A stretch of DNA of 64,000 nt from Shewanella sp. MR-4. Lineage in GTDB: Bacteria; Pseudomonadota; Gammaproteobacteria; Enterobacterales; Shewanellaceae. The position numbers were made by a program, and so were the translations under genes. The stretch lies in the NCBI RefSeq assembly GCF_000014685.1, contig NC_008321.1:2477001-2541000 (forward strand), given 5' to 3'. Under the pieces are notes generated by a model. The model was not told where the DNA came from. It ran no database searches and saw only the letters and a list, made by a program, of their open reading frames with translations. This document shows, piece after piece, positions 1-8,695 of this stretch. The first letter of the stretch is position 1. Each line of letters begins with the position of its first letter.

Positions 1-701
1 ATGGCGCCACGCATCAGAATGATAAAGCGATCGCCAGCATAACGGCAGACTAAATCCTGACTTCTTAGGCTCGCGCTTAGCCACAATGCCAACTGGGACA
101 ACAGCCTATCACCCTCTTCGACGCCGTTTGATTCGTTGTATTGATGAAAATTATCGACATCAAGCATAATAAGACCAAATGATTGATTTTGCGATATTTG
201 TCTAATGAGATGCTGTTCGAAGGCCTTGGCATCATTGAGTAAGGTTAAACCGTCGGTTAACTGATGTTCGCGGTGAAACTGCTCCCGAGTTTGTAGCTGG
301 CGATTGACGACGGTTTGCTCATCGCGCCATAACCATAAACCGTAGGTCAACACCAGCAGCCCGACAGGCGTGGGCATCTTTTCAAACCAGTTATATACAG
401 GAATGGTTTTGACGATAAAAATCTCGTCCAGTAAATCCAAATAACAACCCAAACAATAGCTTGATAGGCCCGCAATCAACAGATTTGTCACTCTACCCGA
501 GGGGCGCACCGAGACCATCACCATCAGCCAGCACATGCCGAGCACGAATAAGGCGCCCTCGGTGACCACATCAAACCAATCGACCGCCGTTATGGTTTTG
601 GCCGTGGTGCTCTGCCAAAGCAGTAAAGGCACCATAAAGATGATCAGCAGACTCACGACATAGACGCTGGCGAGCCGTAATGATTTTGCAGGAGTTTCCA
701 A
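1..701 (-). CDS. Membrane GGDEF-domain protein with degenerate active site (partial, C-terminus cut by window edge)
   Basis: The minus strand reads from about 701 to the window edge without a stop. The first ~130 residues hold several hydrophobic stretches (probable transmembrane helices: YVVSLLIIFMVPLLL, ALFVLGMCWLMVMV, PVGLLVLTYGLWLW). They are followed by a GGDEF-type domain beginning near HQLTDGLTLLNDAKAF. The active-site signature reads AGDRF rather than GG(D/E)EF, and the conserved histidine of the ND-YGH segment is missing (NESNGVEEGD). An RxxD motif (RSQD) lies five residues before the signature, where an inhibitory c-di-GMP site is expected. By family knowledge such a protein may be catalytically weak or act as a c-di-GMP sensor; this is inference. 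The TTG at 701 has AAGGTG about 6 nt upstream; an in-frame GTG at 710 is an alternative start. Confidence 0.75.
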   Translation of the reverse strand, partial: METPAKSLRLASVYVVSLLIIFMVPLLLWQSTTAKTITAVDWFDVVTEGALFVLGMCWLMVMVSVRPSGRVTNLLIAGLSSYCLGCYLDLLDEIFIVKTIPVYNWFEKMPTPVGLLVLTYGLWLWRDEQTVVNRQLQTREQFHREHQLTDGLTLLNDAKAFEQHLIRQISQNQSFGLIMLDVDNFHQYNESNGVEEGDRLLSQLALWLSASLRSQDLVCRYAGDRFIILMRGA

Positions 702-710
702 AATACACAC

Positions 711-1243
711 CTTGTTTAATAAAGCCCTAAAGGGAGAATTAAGCCTTGATACTATGGGGACGCAAGTTAGCGGGCTTTTATGACAACTCGGTGACGTCAC
801 TTGTCGCGACTTTACGATAGAAAATGCAGGATATATCTATAACTAATTAAATTTAAAGCTAAAAATAACCTTCCAACCTCACAACACGCAATGCTGCTGC
901 GGCAAATTAGCTCAGGCAGTTTTCCGCTGAGTCGAGAAAAGTGCCATCTTCGCTTAATTTGAGTCCCTGTGAACTCAATCTACGCCGTATTCACGGCCCC
1001 AAAATCATCGCACCCCGCCCTAAAATAACGAGCCAAAATCTAAATAAACACTCTCTAACCCATTCTAAAGATGGGTTATTTTCACTTCAAACGGGATTAA
1101 ACGATTCAATCATGCGAGCGACCCATAACAGCCAACGCCTTCTTATATGACGCTGATTCTGTAAGCGTCATTTTGGCTCAGCCTTAGCTCAAAATCGCCA
1201 TATTACTCGGTAAAAGCGGGCCAAACCGTACGGCTCAACGATG
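711..1243. other. Long non-coding stretch with two small hairpins
   Basis: This 530-bp gap lies between the GGDEF gene and the Pho box. I see no convincing gene. A 69-codon reading frame at 941-1150 has no ribosome binding site or recognisable protein. Two hairpins followed by short T runs occur on the plus strand: AACCCAT/ATGGGTT at 1057-1077 and ATGACGCT/AGCGTCAT at 1147-1171 followed by TTT. The second could end a short transcript. Confidence 0.4.
1147..1174 (+). terminator. Possible rho-independent terminator
   Basis: A perfect 8-bp stem (ATGACGCT, 9-nt loop, AGCGTCAT) is followed by a short T run. No coding gene precedes it on this strand, so it may end an untranslated RNA or be incidental. 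Confidence 0.35.
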
Positions 1244-1261
1244 CCGTCACAAATCTGACAT
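1244..1261 (+). promoter_or_regulatory. Pho box (PhoB binding site) upstream of TonB receptor and phytase genes
   Basis: The 18 bases CCGTCACAAATCTGACAT fit the PhoB consensus of two CTGTCAT-like repeats separated by four A/T bases, with about three deviations. The site lies about 90 bp before the receptor start codon, a normal place for a PhoB activation site. Phosphate-starvation control fits a phytase operon. Inferred from sequence only. Confidence 0.7.
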
Positions 1262-1352
1262 TTTGCTCCCCTAACTTGGCCGCCATGACGAAGAGGCCTT
1301 CCCACAAGGCTTGCAATAACACTCAACTGAAACAACTGAAACGGAACTCAAG

Positions 1353-4181
1353 ATGCAATCTCCAATCGCTCGACAATTAGGTTCTCTGATACCACAACAA
1401 GCGCATCCTGTCGCTAGGGTCCACAAACGTCTCACGTCGCGTCTCTCGGCCTTAAGCTTAGCCATGGTGCTCGCTGGACTGAGTCACAATGCTCTCGCCA
1501 TAGGCAAACTTGAGGGGCAAATTCGCGATAACAGCAGCCAACAGCCCCTTGCAGGTGCAACCGTCACCTTAAAAGAGCTCAACCTTAGCCAACAAGCAGG
1601 CCGTGATGGCCGTTTCTTTTTTGTCGGTGTGCAGGATGGCGATTACACCTTAGTGGTCAACTACCTAGGGGCGATGCCAAACGAGCATAGGATCAGCATT
1701 CGCGATAAACAAACCACACTGCAAGATATCAACTTAAGCAGCCAAGATGATGTGGAGCATATCCGCGTGGTCGGCCAACAAGGCGCATTAAGTAAATCCA
1801 TGAACCGCCAACGCGGCGCCGACAATGTGCTGAGCGTGGTCAGTGCCGATGTGCTGGGGAATTTCCCCGACAGCAATATCAGTGAATCACTGCAACGGGT
1901 GCCAGGGCTGTCTATCGAGCGGGATCAGGGCGAAGGTCGCTTTGTGCGCGTGCGCGGTATGGCGCCTGACTATAACTCAGTGTCGATGAACGGCACGCGC
2001 TTACCCTCACCCGAAAGCGATCGCCGTGCGGTTGCCCTTGATGTAGTGCCATCGGATCTATTGCAATCGGTAGAAGTGAGTAAAACCTTAACACCGGATA
2101 TGGATGCCGATGCACTGGGCGGCGCCATTGAGGTCAAAAGTCTGTCGGCCTTCGATCGCGATGATACTTATCTCAACCTCAACGCCGAGGCGAGCCAAGA
2201 TACCTTAACCGACAATACCAATCCCAAACTTGCCGCCAGCTACAGCGATATCTTTGCCGACAAGCTAGGGGTAGCCATAGGTGCCAGTTGGTATAACCGT
2301 GACTTTGGCTCAGACAACGTCGAAACCGGCGGTAAATGGGAATTTGCCGGGGATAACGGCTTTGAGGATGCGGCGCTTGAATCCGTCGATGCACGGGATT
2401 ATGAAATCAATCGTGAACGTTTAGGCATAGGGGTGAACTTCGATTATCGCCCGAGCGATGATACCGATCTGTATCTGCGCACCCTTTACAGTGAGTTTGA
2501 TGATACCGAAACCCGCAACAGCGCTAAAACCAAGTGGAAATCGCCGCAGCAAGAAAATGCCCTCAGCCAAGGCAAAACCACCCGCTCGCTAAAATCACGC
2601 ACCGAGAACCAAAACATCACCTCCTTTGTGCTGGGCGGTCAAACCCGCTTCGAACGCTGGACCTTTGACTATCAAGCAAGCCACAGCACCGCCAGCGCCG
2701 ACAAACCGCGGGATATTGCCGGCGCCAACTTTGTCGCCAAGATTGATAACACGGGTTTTAGCAATACCAATCAGCCACAGATAATCGCCCCCGAAGACTA
2801 TTACCAAAACGACAATTTTGAATTAGATGAAATTGAAGTTGCCGCCTCCAAGGCCGAAGACACCATCAACAGTGGCCAACTGGATCTCACCCGCCAGTTA
2901 ACCATTGCGGATTACAGCGTCGAGCTAAAAACTGGGGTCAAGCTGAGCCGCCGCGATAAATCCAATCGCGAAGATATTTGGATCTACAGCGACTTAGGCG
3001 ATCAAGGCGTGAGCGATGAAGACTTGTTATTGAGTCAATACGCAGGCAATGAGCTTGACTATGACCTCGGCCGCTTTGGCAGCGGCATCAATGCTGCGCC
3101 GCTATGGCAGCTTATCGACAGCCTCGATGCCGACAGCAATCGCGATGATATCGAGTCCACCATTAACGATTTTGATATCAGCGAAGATATCAACGCCGCC
3201 TACCTGATGGGCCACATCGATATCGAGAAACTGCGTATCTTAACTGGGCTGCGTTTTGAGCAAAATCAATGGGATTCTAGCGGGTACGGTTACGATGGTG
3301 CCAAGGGCGAGTTTATCGATATCAAGCATTCCCGCGATGAAGATCATTGGCTGCCCGCACTGCACCTCACTTACCGCTATAGCGACAATACCGTGCTGCG
3401 CGCCGCTTGGACCAACACCTTAGTGCGCCCAACATTCGGCCAATTAGCGCCGGGATATTTGCTCGAAGAGGATGATGGCGATATCGACTTAACCTTTGGT
3501 AATCCACAACTTAAGTCGCTCGAATCGATGAACTTTGACTTAAGCCTCGAGCACTATTTTGGCAATATCGGCTTAATTTCGGCGGGGCTGTTTTATAAAG
3601 ATATCGACAACTTTATCTATCAGGCAGATTTAGCTGGTCGTGGCGATTATATCGATGCCCACAGCGCCGTGACCTTTGTCAATGGCGACAGTGCCGACAT
3701 CTACGGCGTGGAGCTCAGCTATGTGCAAGAGTTTAACTTTTTGCCCGAGCCCTTTAATGCGCTGGTGCTCAACTCTAACCTCACCTACACAGATTCCAGT
3801 GCTCAGATCAGTTGGCTGGAGGATGGCCAATTACTGAGCCGCGATATTCCCATGCCAAGCCAATCGGATCTCACCGCAAACCTGTCCCTTGGCTATGAAA
3901 ACAGCTACGCCAGTGTTTGGTTATCGGCGGCCTATAAATCCGAATATTTACAGGAAGTCACAGAGCTCAGTGATGAGCGCTACGATCTCTATCAAGACAA
4001 TCATTTGCAGTGGGACTTTGTCGCCAAGGCCCATTTAACCAGCAATTTAACCTTGTATTTCAAAGGGGTGAACCTGACCGACGAGCCCTACTACAGCTAC
4101 ACGGGTGACAGCAGCTATAACGCCCAATACGAAGCCTATGGCCGCACTTTCCAGTTAGGCGTGCAGTACACCAACTATTAA
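1353..4181 (+). CDS. TonB-dependent outer-membrane receptor, probably for inositol phosphates
   Basis: This 942-residue protein has a long signal peptide ending near residue 49 (HNALA). A carboxypeptidase-regulatory-like beta-sandwich follows (about 50-130, GKLEGQIRDNSSQQPLAGATV), then a plug domain (about 140-260, ending DMDADALGGAIEVKS) and a large beta barrel ending in an aromatic-rich strand. The layout is that of the regulatory-domain TonB receptors common in Shewanella and Caulobacter. The start ATG has GGAA about 8 nt upstream. The phytase gene begins 24 bp after the stop, so the two genes probably form one operon behind the Pho box. I infer that the receptor imports phytate or its products, but ligand specificity cannot be read from sequence. 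Confidence 0.9.
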   Translation: MQSPIARQLGSLIPQQAHPVARVHKRLTSRLSALSLAMVLAGLSHNALAIGKLEGQIRDNSSQQPLAGATVTLKELNLSQQAGRDGRFFFVGVQDGDYTLVVNYLGAMPNEHRISIRDKQTTLQDINLSSQDDVEHIRVVGQQGALSKSMNRQRGADNVLSVVSADVLGNFPDSNISESLQRVPGLSIERDQGEGRFVRVRGMAPDYNSVSMNGTRLPSPESDRRAVALDVVPSDLLQSVEVSKTLTPDMDADALGGAIEVKSLSAFDRDDTYLNLNAEASQDTLTDNTNPKLAASYSDIFADKLGVAIGASWYNRDFGSDNVETGGKWEFAGDNGFEDAALESVDARDYEINRERLGIGVNFDYRPSDDTDLYLRTLYSEFDDTETRNSAKTKWKSPQQENALSQGKTTRSLKSRTENQNITSFVLGGQTRFERWTFDYQASHSTASADKPRDIAGANFVAKIDNTGFSNTNQPQIIAPEDYYQNDNFELDEIEVAASKAEDTINSGQLDLTRQLTIADYSVELKTGVKLSRRDKSNREDIWIYSDLGDQGVSDEDLLLSQYAGNELDYDLGRFGSGINAAPLWQLIDSLDADSNRDDIESTINDFDISEDINAAYLMGHIDIEKLRILTGLRFEQNQWDSSGYGYDGAKGEFIDIKHSRDEDHWLPALHLTYRYSDNTVLRAAWTNTLVRPTFGQLAPGYLLEEDDGDIDLTFGNPQLKSLESMNFDLSLEHYFGNIGLISAGLFYKDIDNFIYQADLAGRGDYIDAHSAVTFVNGDSADIYGVELSYVQEFNFLPEPFNALVLNSNLTYTDSSAQISWLEDGQLLSRDIPMPSQSDLTANLSLGYENSYASVWLSAAYKSEYLQEVTELSDERYDLYQDNHLQWDFVAKAHLTSNLTLYFKGVNLTDEPYYSYTGDSSYNAQYEAYGRTFQLGVQYTNY

Positions 4182-4205
4182 TCACCCATTGAAAAGAACG
4201 AAGAT

Positions 4206-6143
4206 ATGACAACAGCATTTACCCAAATTAGTGCCATAGCACTGACCTTAGGCCTTATCAGTGCGCCCTTGAGCGCCTTAGCTCAACCCGTCTCAGCCCA
4301 AGCTTATAAAGGCAGCCAAGCCCAAGCCTTGCTGTTTAACAACGATAACAACGCAGTAATCCCTGCAGTCGATTGGCTGTGGGTGAGTGAAAAGCAAGGT
4401 TTGATGCGACAAAGCATGCCAAGCGCAGATAAAACGCCCCTGCCCGCCGCGAAAACCTTAGTTAAGGGTGAGTTTGAGCTGTTAGCCTTTAGCGATCCCT
4501 ATGCTTTAACGCTCGATCGCCGCGCCGATCGCATTCGCCCTATCATGATCAAACAGATAGAAGGCAAAGTCGCGACCAATGTATTGCCATTGCTGCCGAT
4601 GGCATCGTTTGAAATCAATTGGATCTGCATTCAGCCAAGGCCGCAGGATGGCAATATCTATGCGTGGTTTGGCGGCGAAGACGGTTATAGCGAGCAATGG
4701 CTGTTAGGCGATGCCGGACACTTTATGCCGAAAAAGCTGCGCAGTCAGGCGATTCCCGTCAACAGCACCAGCTGCGCCATCGATGGCGACAAACTGCTAG
4801 TCAGTGAGCCAGAAGCCGGTGTCTGGCAATTTGATGCCAGCCCCTTTGCCGACAATAGCGCTAAGTTGGTTCTCGCCGCACTCAATAATGATATCGCGGG
4901 CATGCAAGTCATCGATGGCAAGTTATTGTTAAGCGATAAAAAAGGCGCCATTACCTTAGATAAACAGGCTATTGCGAACTACGACTTAGGGAAGGTACAG
5001 GGATTCAGTGGTTATCTAAGCGGAACCAGCACCAACAAGGCAATCCAGTTTGCTCTCTATGATGATAAAACCGATCAGTACTTATTTAGCCAAGCAGTCT
5101 TACCTAAAGACCTGAGTCAATCAAATAACGAGTCTAGCGATAATATTATCGAAATCCCTGCTTGGGTTGAAAGCGCGCCATCCGATAGGCCCGGCGATAC
5201 CATGGACGACCCTGCGATTTGGGTGCATCCAACTCAACCAGAAAAAAGCCTAGTGCTTGGCACCAACAAACGTTGGGGACTCTTGAGCTTTAATATGCGT
5301 GGCGAGCAGGTTCAAGCCCTGCCATCGGGGCGTATCAATAACGTCGATCTGCGCCAGCAAGTGATGCTGGGCGGTAAAAAACGCGATATCGCGGTGGCGA
5401 CCTTAAGAGATAACGACAGCCTCGCCTTCTATGAAATCGACGCTGAAGGGAAGCTCAACGAGTATTCCAATCAAGCCACCAATATGGTGGATATTTATGG
5501 TCTGTGCCTGTATCAAGATGCCGATACCCTGTATGTGTTCGCCAATGAAAAGTCTGGCCGCATCGCCCAATACCGCGTCGATTGGCAGGCAAATGGCCCA
5601 AGTATCGCGCTGGTGCGCGATATTCATACTCCAAGCCAAGTCGAAGGTTGTGTGGTCGATGAGGCTCAGCACGCGCTATTTATCGGTGAAGAGGACAAAG
5701 GCATTTGGCGCTTTAATGCCAAGGCCAATGGCGGCACCCAAGGCGAACTCATCATTAAAGCCGAGGGCGACTTAGTCCCTGATGTCGAAGGGATTTCACT
5801 CTACCAAGGCGCAACTATTCACGGTAAAAAGCAGGATCTGCTGGTGGTCTCCAGCCAAGGCGATAACAGCTACTTGCTGTATCAGGCGCAGCCGCCCTAC
5901 GCCCAATTAGGCAAATTCCGCATTGGAATGAACCTTAACGGGATGGAAAATGGCCGTGAAACCAGTATCGATGCGAGCAGTGAAACCGATGGCTTAGCCG
6001 TGACTCACTTAAGCGTCGGCACGGGAGCTTGGCAACAGGGAATGCTAGTAGTACAGGATGGGCATAATCATTTACCCGATAATAATCAATCCTTTAAATG
6101 GCTGCCTTGGCGCAGTATTGTCGAGAAGTTATCGCTTAACTGA
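4206..6143 (+). CDS. Beta-propeller phytase (3-phytase), dual-domain form
   Basis: This 645-residue protein has a signal peptide (cut near ALAQP, residue 26). The C-terminal half (about 315-640) carries the hallmarks of beta-propeller phytases: MDDPAIWVHP, the Asn-Asn-Val-Asp-Leu-Arg segment, DIYGLCLY, VEGCVVDE, EEDKGIWRF and DVEGISLY, many of which supply calcium and phosphate ligands. The N-terminal half looks like a divergent, probably incomplete propeller, as in known dual-domain phytases. The enzyme should hydrolyse phytate in the periplasm or outside the cell, releasing phosphate. It follows the TonB receptor at 24 bp and is followed by a terminator at 6189, which supports a two-gene operon under PhoB control. 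Confidence 0.92.
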   Translation: MTTAFTQISAIALTLGLISAPLSALAQPVSAQAYKGSQAQALLFNNDNNAVIPAVDWLWVSEKQGLMRQSMPSADKTPLPAAKTLVKGEFELLAFSDPYALTLDRRADRIRPIMIKQIEGKVATNVLPLLPMASFEINWICIQPRPQDGNIYAWFGGEDGYSEQWLLGDAGHFMPKKLRSQAIPVNSTSCAIDGDKLLVSEPEAGVWQFDASPFADNSAKLVLAALNNDIAGMQVIDGKLLLSDKKGAITLDKQAIANYDLGKVQGFSGYLSGTSTNKAIQFALYDDKTDQYLFSQAVLPKDLSQSNNESSDNIIEIPAWVESAPSDRPGDTMDDPAIWVHPTQPEKSLVLGTNKRWGLLSFNMRGEQVQALPSGRINNVDLRQQVMLGGKKRDIAVATLRDNDSLAFYEIDAEGKLNEYSNQATNMVDIYGLCLYQDADTLYVFANEKSGRIAQYRVDWQANGPSIALVRDIHTPSQVEGCVVDEAQHALFIGEEDKGIWRFNAKANGGTQGELIIKAEGDLVPDVEGISLYQGATIHGKKQDLLVVSSQGDNSYLLYQAQPPYAQLGKFRIGMNLNGMENGRETSIDASSETDGLAVTHLSVGTGAWQQGMLVVQDGHNHLPDNNQSFKWLPWRSIVEKLSLN

Positions 6144-6188
6144 ATATTGTCTCAATTGAAATCGGCATCTTCTGGTTAGACGAATGAT

Positions 6189-6211
6189 AACCGAGCCCGA
6201 GTGGCTCGGTT
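6189..6211 (+). terminator. Rho-independent terminator after phytase
   Basis: A 9-bp stem AACCGAGCC / GGCTCGGTT with a 5-nt loop is followed by TGCTTTTG. It lies 46 bp after the phytase stop codon. Confidence 0.8.
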
Positions 6212-6372
6212 TGCTTTTGCCTTGAACCTTTATGCTTGAAACTCGCATCTTGAGCCTGAAATCGCTATACTCCGCGCCCAAATATGTGGCCAATAACTAG
6301 CTCGATATTGCAATCCTTTGCGGTTGTCAGCTTTTTAAGCCGTTATTAACGACTTTTTCCTAGGACATACCC

Positions 6373-7965
6373 TTGATCTCTACCGCAAATATCACCATGC
6401 AATTCGGCCCAGAGCCATTATTTGAAAATATCTCGGCAAAATTTGGCAACGGCAACCGTTATGGTTTGATTGGCGCAAACGGCTGCGGCAAATCGACTTT
6501 TATGAAGATCTTAAGTGGCGCCCTCGCCCCAACCTCAGGCAATGTGTCTATCACGCCGGGTTTAAAGGTCGGCACCCTAAGCCAAGATCAATTCGCCTTC
6601 GAACAATACACAGTTATCGATGCGGTAATCATGGGCGATACCCAGCTGTGGAAAATCAAGCAAGAGCGTGATGCTATTTATGCCAAACCCGATATGACCG
6701 AGGAAGATGGCATGCGTGTGGGCGATCTCGAGAGTGAATTCGCCGAAATGGACGGCTACAGCGCCGAGAGCCGCGCGGGCGAAATCTTGATTGAAGCCGG
6801 TATCGAAGAGTCCTTCCACTATGGCCCTATGTCACAGGTTGCACCCGGTTGGAAACTGCGCGTACTGTTAGCCCAAGCCCTGTTTGCTAACCCCGATATT
6901 CTGCTGCTCGACGAGCCCACCAACAACTTGGATATTCACACCATCAGTTGGCTCGAAACTGAGCTGAATAAGCGCAAATGCACCATGATCATCATTTCCC
7001 ACGACAGACACTTCTTAAATGCTGTCTGTACCCATATGGCGGATATCGATTACGGTGAACTGCGAATTTACCCTGGCAACTACGAATACTTCCTCGAGCA
7101 ATCGGCTCTGCAGCGCGAACAACTGCTGTCGAGCAACGCCAAGAAGAGCGCCGAAATTGAAGAACTACAGGACTTCGTTAACCGCTTCGGGGCTAACGCC
7201 TCTAAGGCAAAACTCGCCAGCTCACGCGCCAAGCGCATGGACAAAATTAAGCTGGATGAGGTCAAATCCTCCAGCCGTATCGCGCCATCGATTCGCTTCG
7301 CGCCGGGCAAAAAGATGCACCGTCAGGCATTGGTGCTTGAGAACCTCGCCCACGGTTTTGATGGCGAATTATTATTCGAAGGCGGCGATTTAATCCTCGA
7401 AGCCGGTGCAAAGCTTGCGATTATCGGCGAGAACGGCGTAGGTAAAACAACTTTATTACGCTGTTTAGTCAATGAGTTAATCCATAATCAAGGCGTGATT
7501 AAGTGGTCCGAAAACGCTTCCATTGGTTACTGCCCGCAGGACAGCACTAGCGACTTCGATAATGATTTGACTATTATTGAATGGATGGACCAATGGCGTC
7601 AGCCAAAACATAACGACTTGATGGTGCGAGCCATGTTAGGTCGTTTGCTGTTTACCGAAGATGATGCCAACAAAAAAGCGAAAAACTGCTCAGGCGGTGA
7701 GAAAAACCGTTTAATTTTCGGCAAGTTAATGATGCAAGATATCAACGTCATCATTATGGACGAACCGACTAACCATATGGATATGGAAGCGATTGAATCC
7801 TTAAATAATGCCCTCAAAGATTTTGAAGGCACATTGATTTTCGTTAGCCACGACCGCGAATTCGTGTCCTCGTTAGCGACCCGCATTATCGATATTCGGG
7901 ATAGAAAATTGGTCAACTTCCAAGGGACCTTTGATGAGTATCTGGCAAACCTTGCCAGTGCATAA
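6373..7965 (+). CDS. ybiT: ABC-F family ribosome-associated ATPase, YbiT-like
   Basis: This 530-residue soluble protein has two ABC ATPase domains and no membrane segments. Walker A sites are GANGCGKST (near 36) and GENGVGKTT (near 354). The first domain lacks a classical LSGGQ and has VAPGWKLRVLLAQAL, which is typical of YbiT; the second has CSGGEKNRL. Both have LDEPTN or MDEPTN Walker B strings and the charged linker between domains. The length equals E. coli YbiT. ABC-F proteins act on the ribosome rather than as transporters; the exact role of YbiT is still being worked out. The start is TTG at 6373 with TAGGA upstream, matching the family N-terminus. It is transcribed alone and followed by two hairpins. 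Confidence 0.92.
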   Translation: MISTANITMQFGPEPLFENISAKFGNGNRYGLIGANGCGKSTFMKILSGALAPTSGNVSITPGLKVGTLSQDQFAFEQYTVIDAVIMGDTQLWKIKQERDAIYAKPDMTEEDGMRVGDLESEFAEMDGYSAESRAGEILIEAGIEESFHYGPMSQVAPGWKLRVLLAQALFANPDILLLDEPTNNLDIHTISWLETELNKRKCTMIIISHDRHFLNAVCTHMADIDYGELRIYPGNYEYFLEQSALQREQLLSSNAKKSAEIEELQDFVNRFGANASKAKLASSRAKRMDKIKLDEVKSSSRIAPSIRFAPGKKMHRQALVLENLAHGFDGELLFEGGDLILEAGAKLAIIGENGVGKTTLLRCLVNELIHNQGVIKWSENASIGYCPQDSTSDFDNDLTIIEWMDQWRQPKHNDLMVRAMLGRLLFTEDDANKKAKNCSGGEKNRLIFGKLMMQDINVIIMDEPTNHMDMEAIESLNNALKDFEGTLIFVSHDREFVSSLATRIIDIRDRKLVNFQGTFDEYLANLASA

Positions 7966-7983
7966 TCCTGCTGCTGTTGTGTG

Positions 7984-8007
7984 ATAAGCCTTTTTTAAAA
8001 GGCTTTA
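7984..8007 (+). terminator. Hairpin after ybiT
   Basis: ATAAGCC..GGCTTTAT forms a stem around TTTTTTAAAA just after the ybiT stop. It is AT-rich in the loop and may be a first, weak terminator. Confidence 0.45.
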
Positions 8008-8047
8008 TCCATTACCTAATAAGATAGCCCTATAAAGTTACCTAATA

Positions 8048-8084
8048 AAAAGACGCTACACTCTACTCGAGATAAGCGTCTTTT
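8048..8084 (+). terminator. Rho-independent terminator
   Basis: AAAAGACGCT pairs with AGCGTCTTTT across a 17-nt loop, followed by more T residues. It can serve ybiT on the plus strand and, read the other way, the convergent AHSA1 gene. Confidence 0.75.
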
Positions 8085-8134
8085 TTATATCCCACTCGCA
8101 TATCACCCTTTATAACACCCAGTGACTGACTGCT

Positions 8135-8584
8135 TCATTCTGTTTTCGCTTCTACCAAAGCCGCAAGTTGCAGTAATGATTCCTGCCAACCTAAGTAACA
8201 CATCTCCTCTGGGATCACGGCAGGAATGCCCTCCTGCGTGATCTGCAAACTGGTACCGCAGGAAACCTCGGTTAACTCAATAGTCACCTGCATCCCCCCA
8301 GGCAGATGTTCATCATCAAACTGGTCGGTATGGCGGATAAGTGTGTTGGGGATAAGCTCGTTATAGACCACCTTAAAGGAGTGACTGTGTCCGGTCGCAA
8401 ATTGGGTAAAGCTCATGGAATACCCTGACCCAACGGCTAATTCAAACTCATGAATCGTTCCCACAAAGCCGCAAGGTGGTAACCAACGCTCTAGGGCCGC
8501 TTTATCGGTAAACGCCTTGTAGACTAACGCCGCTGGCGCACGTAGCACCCGATGTAACGTCACTGTACCTGTGTTATTGGGCAT
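8135..8584 (-). CDS. SRPBCC/AHSA1 (Hsp90-activator-like) domain protein
   Basis: A 149-residue cytosolic protein consisting of one START-like ligand-binding domain. Family features are the N-terminal HRVLRAPAALVYKAFTDKAALERWLPP motif, YNELIPNTLIRHTDQF, and the C-terminal GWQESLLQLAALVEA helix. Members bind small hydrophobic molecules or occur beside ArsR regulators, but no such regulator is adjacent here, so no substrate can be assigned. The start ATG has AAAGGATAAGG upstream. It stands alone between the ybiT terminator and the metallopeptidase gene. Confidence 0.85.
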   Translation of the reverse strand: MPNNTGTVTLHRVLRAPAALVYKAFTDKAALERWLPPCGFVGTIHEFELAVGSGYSMSFTQFATGHSHSFKVVYNELIPNTLIRHTDQFDDEHLPGGMQVTIELTEVSCGTSLQITQEGIPAVIPEEMCYLGWQESLLQLAALVEAKTE

Positions 8585-8695
8585 AACCTTATCCTTTAAA
8601 ATGACCTTGAAGCATCGTGTCTGCTCTCAGTATTTAACCAGAGCGAAGACAAAATTATAGTTGCTCGGTTAATTTCTATAGTCAAAATTCTCTAT

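Noticed and set aside
941..1150. 69-codon reading frame upstream of the TonB receptor
   Set aside because: No ribosome binding site, no recognisable protein, and its end overlaps a terminator-like hairpin.
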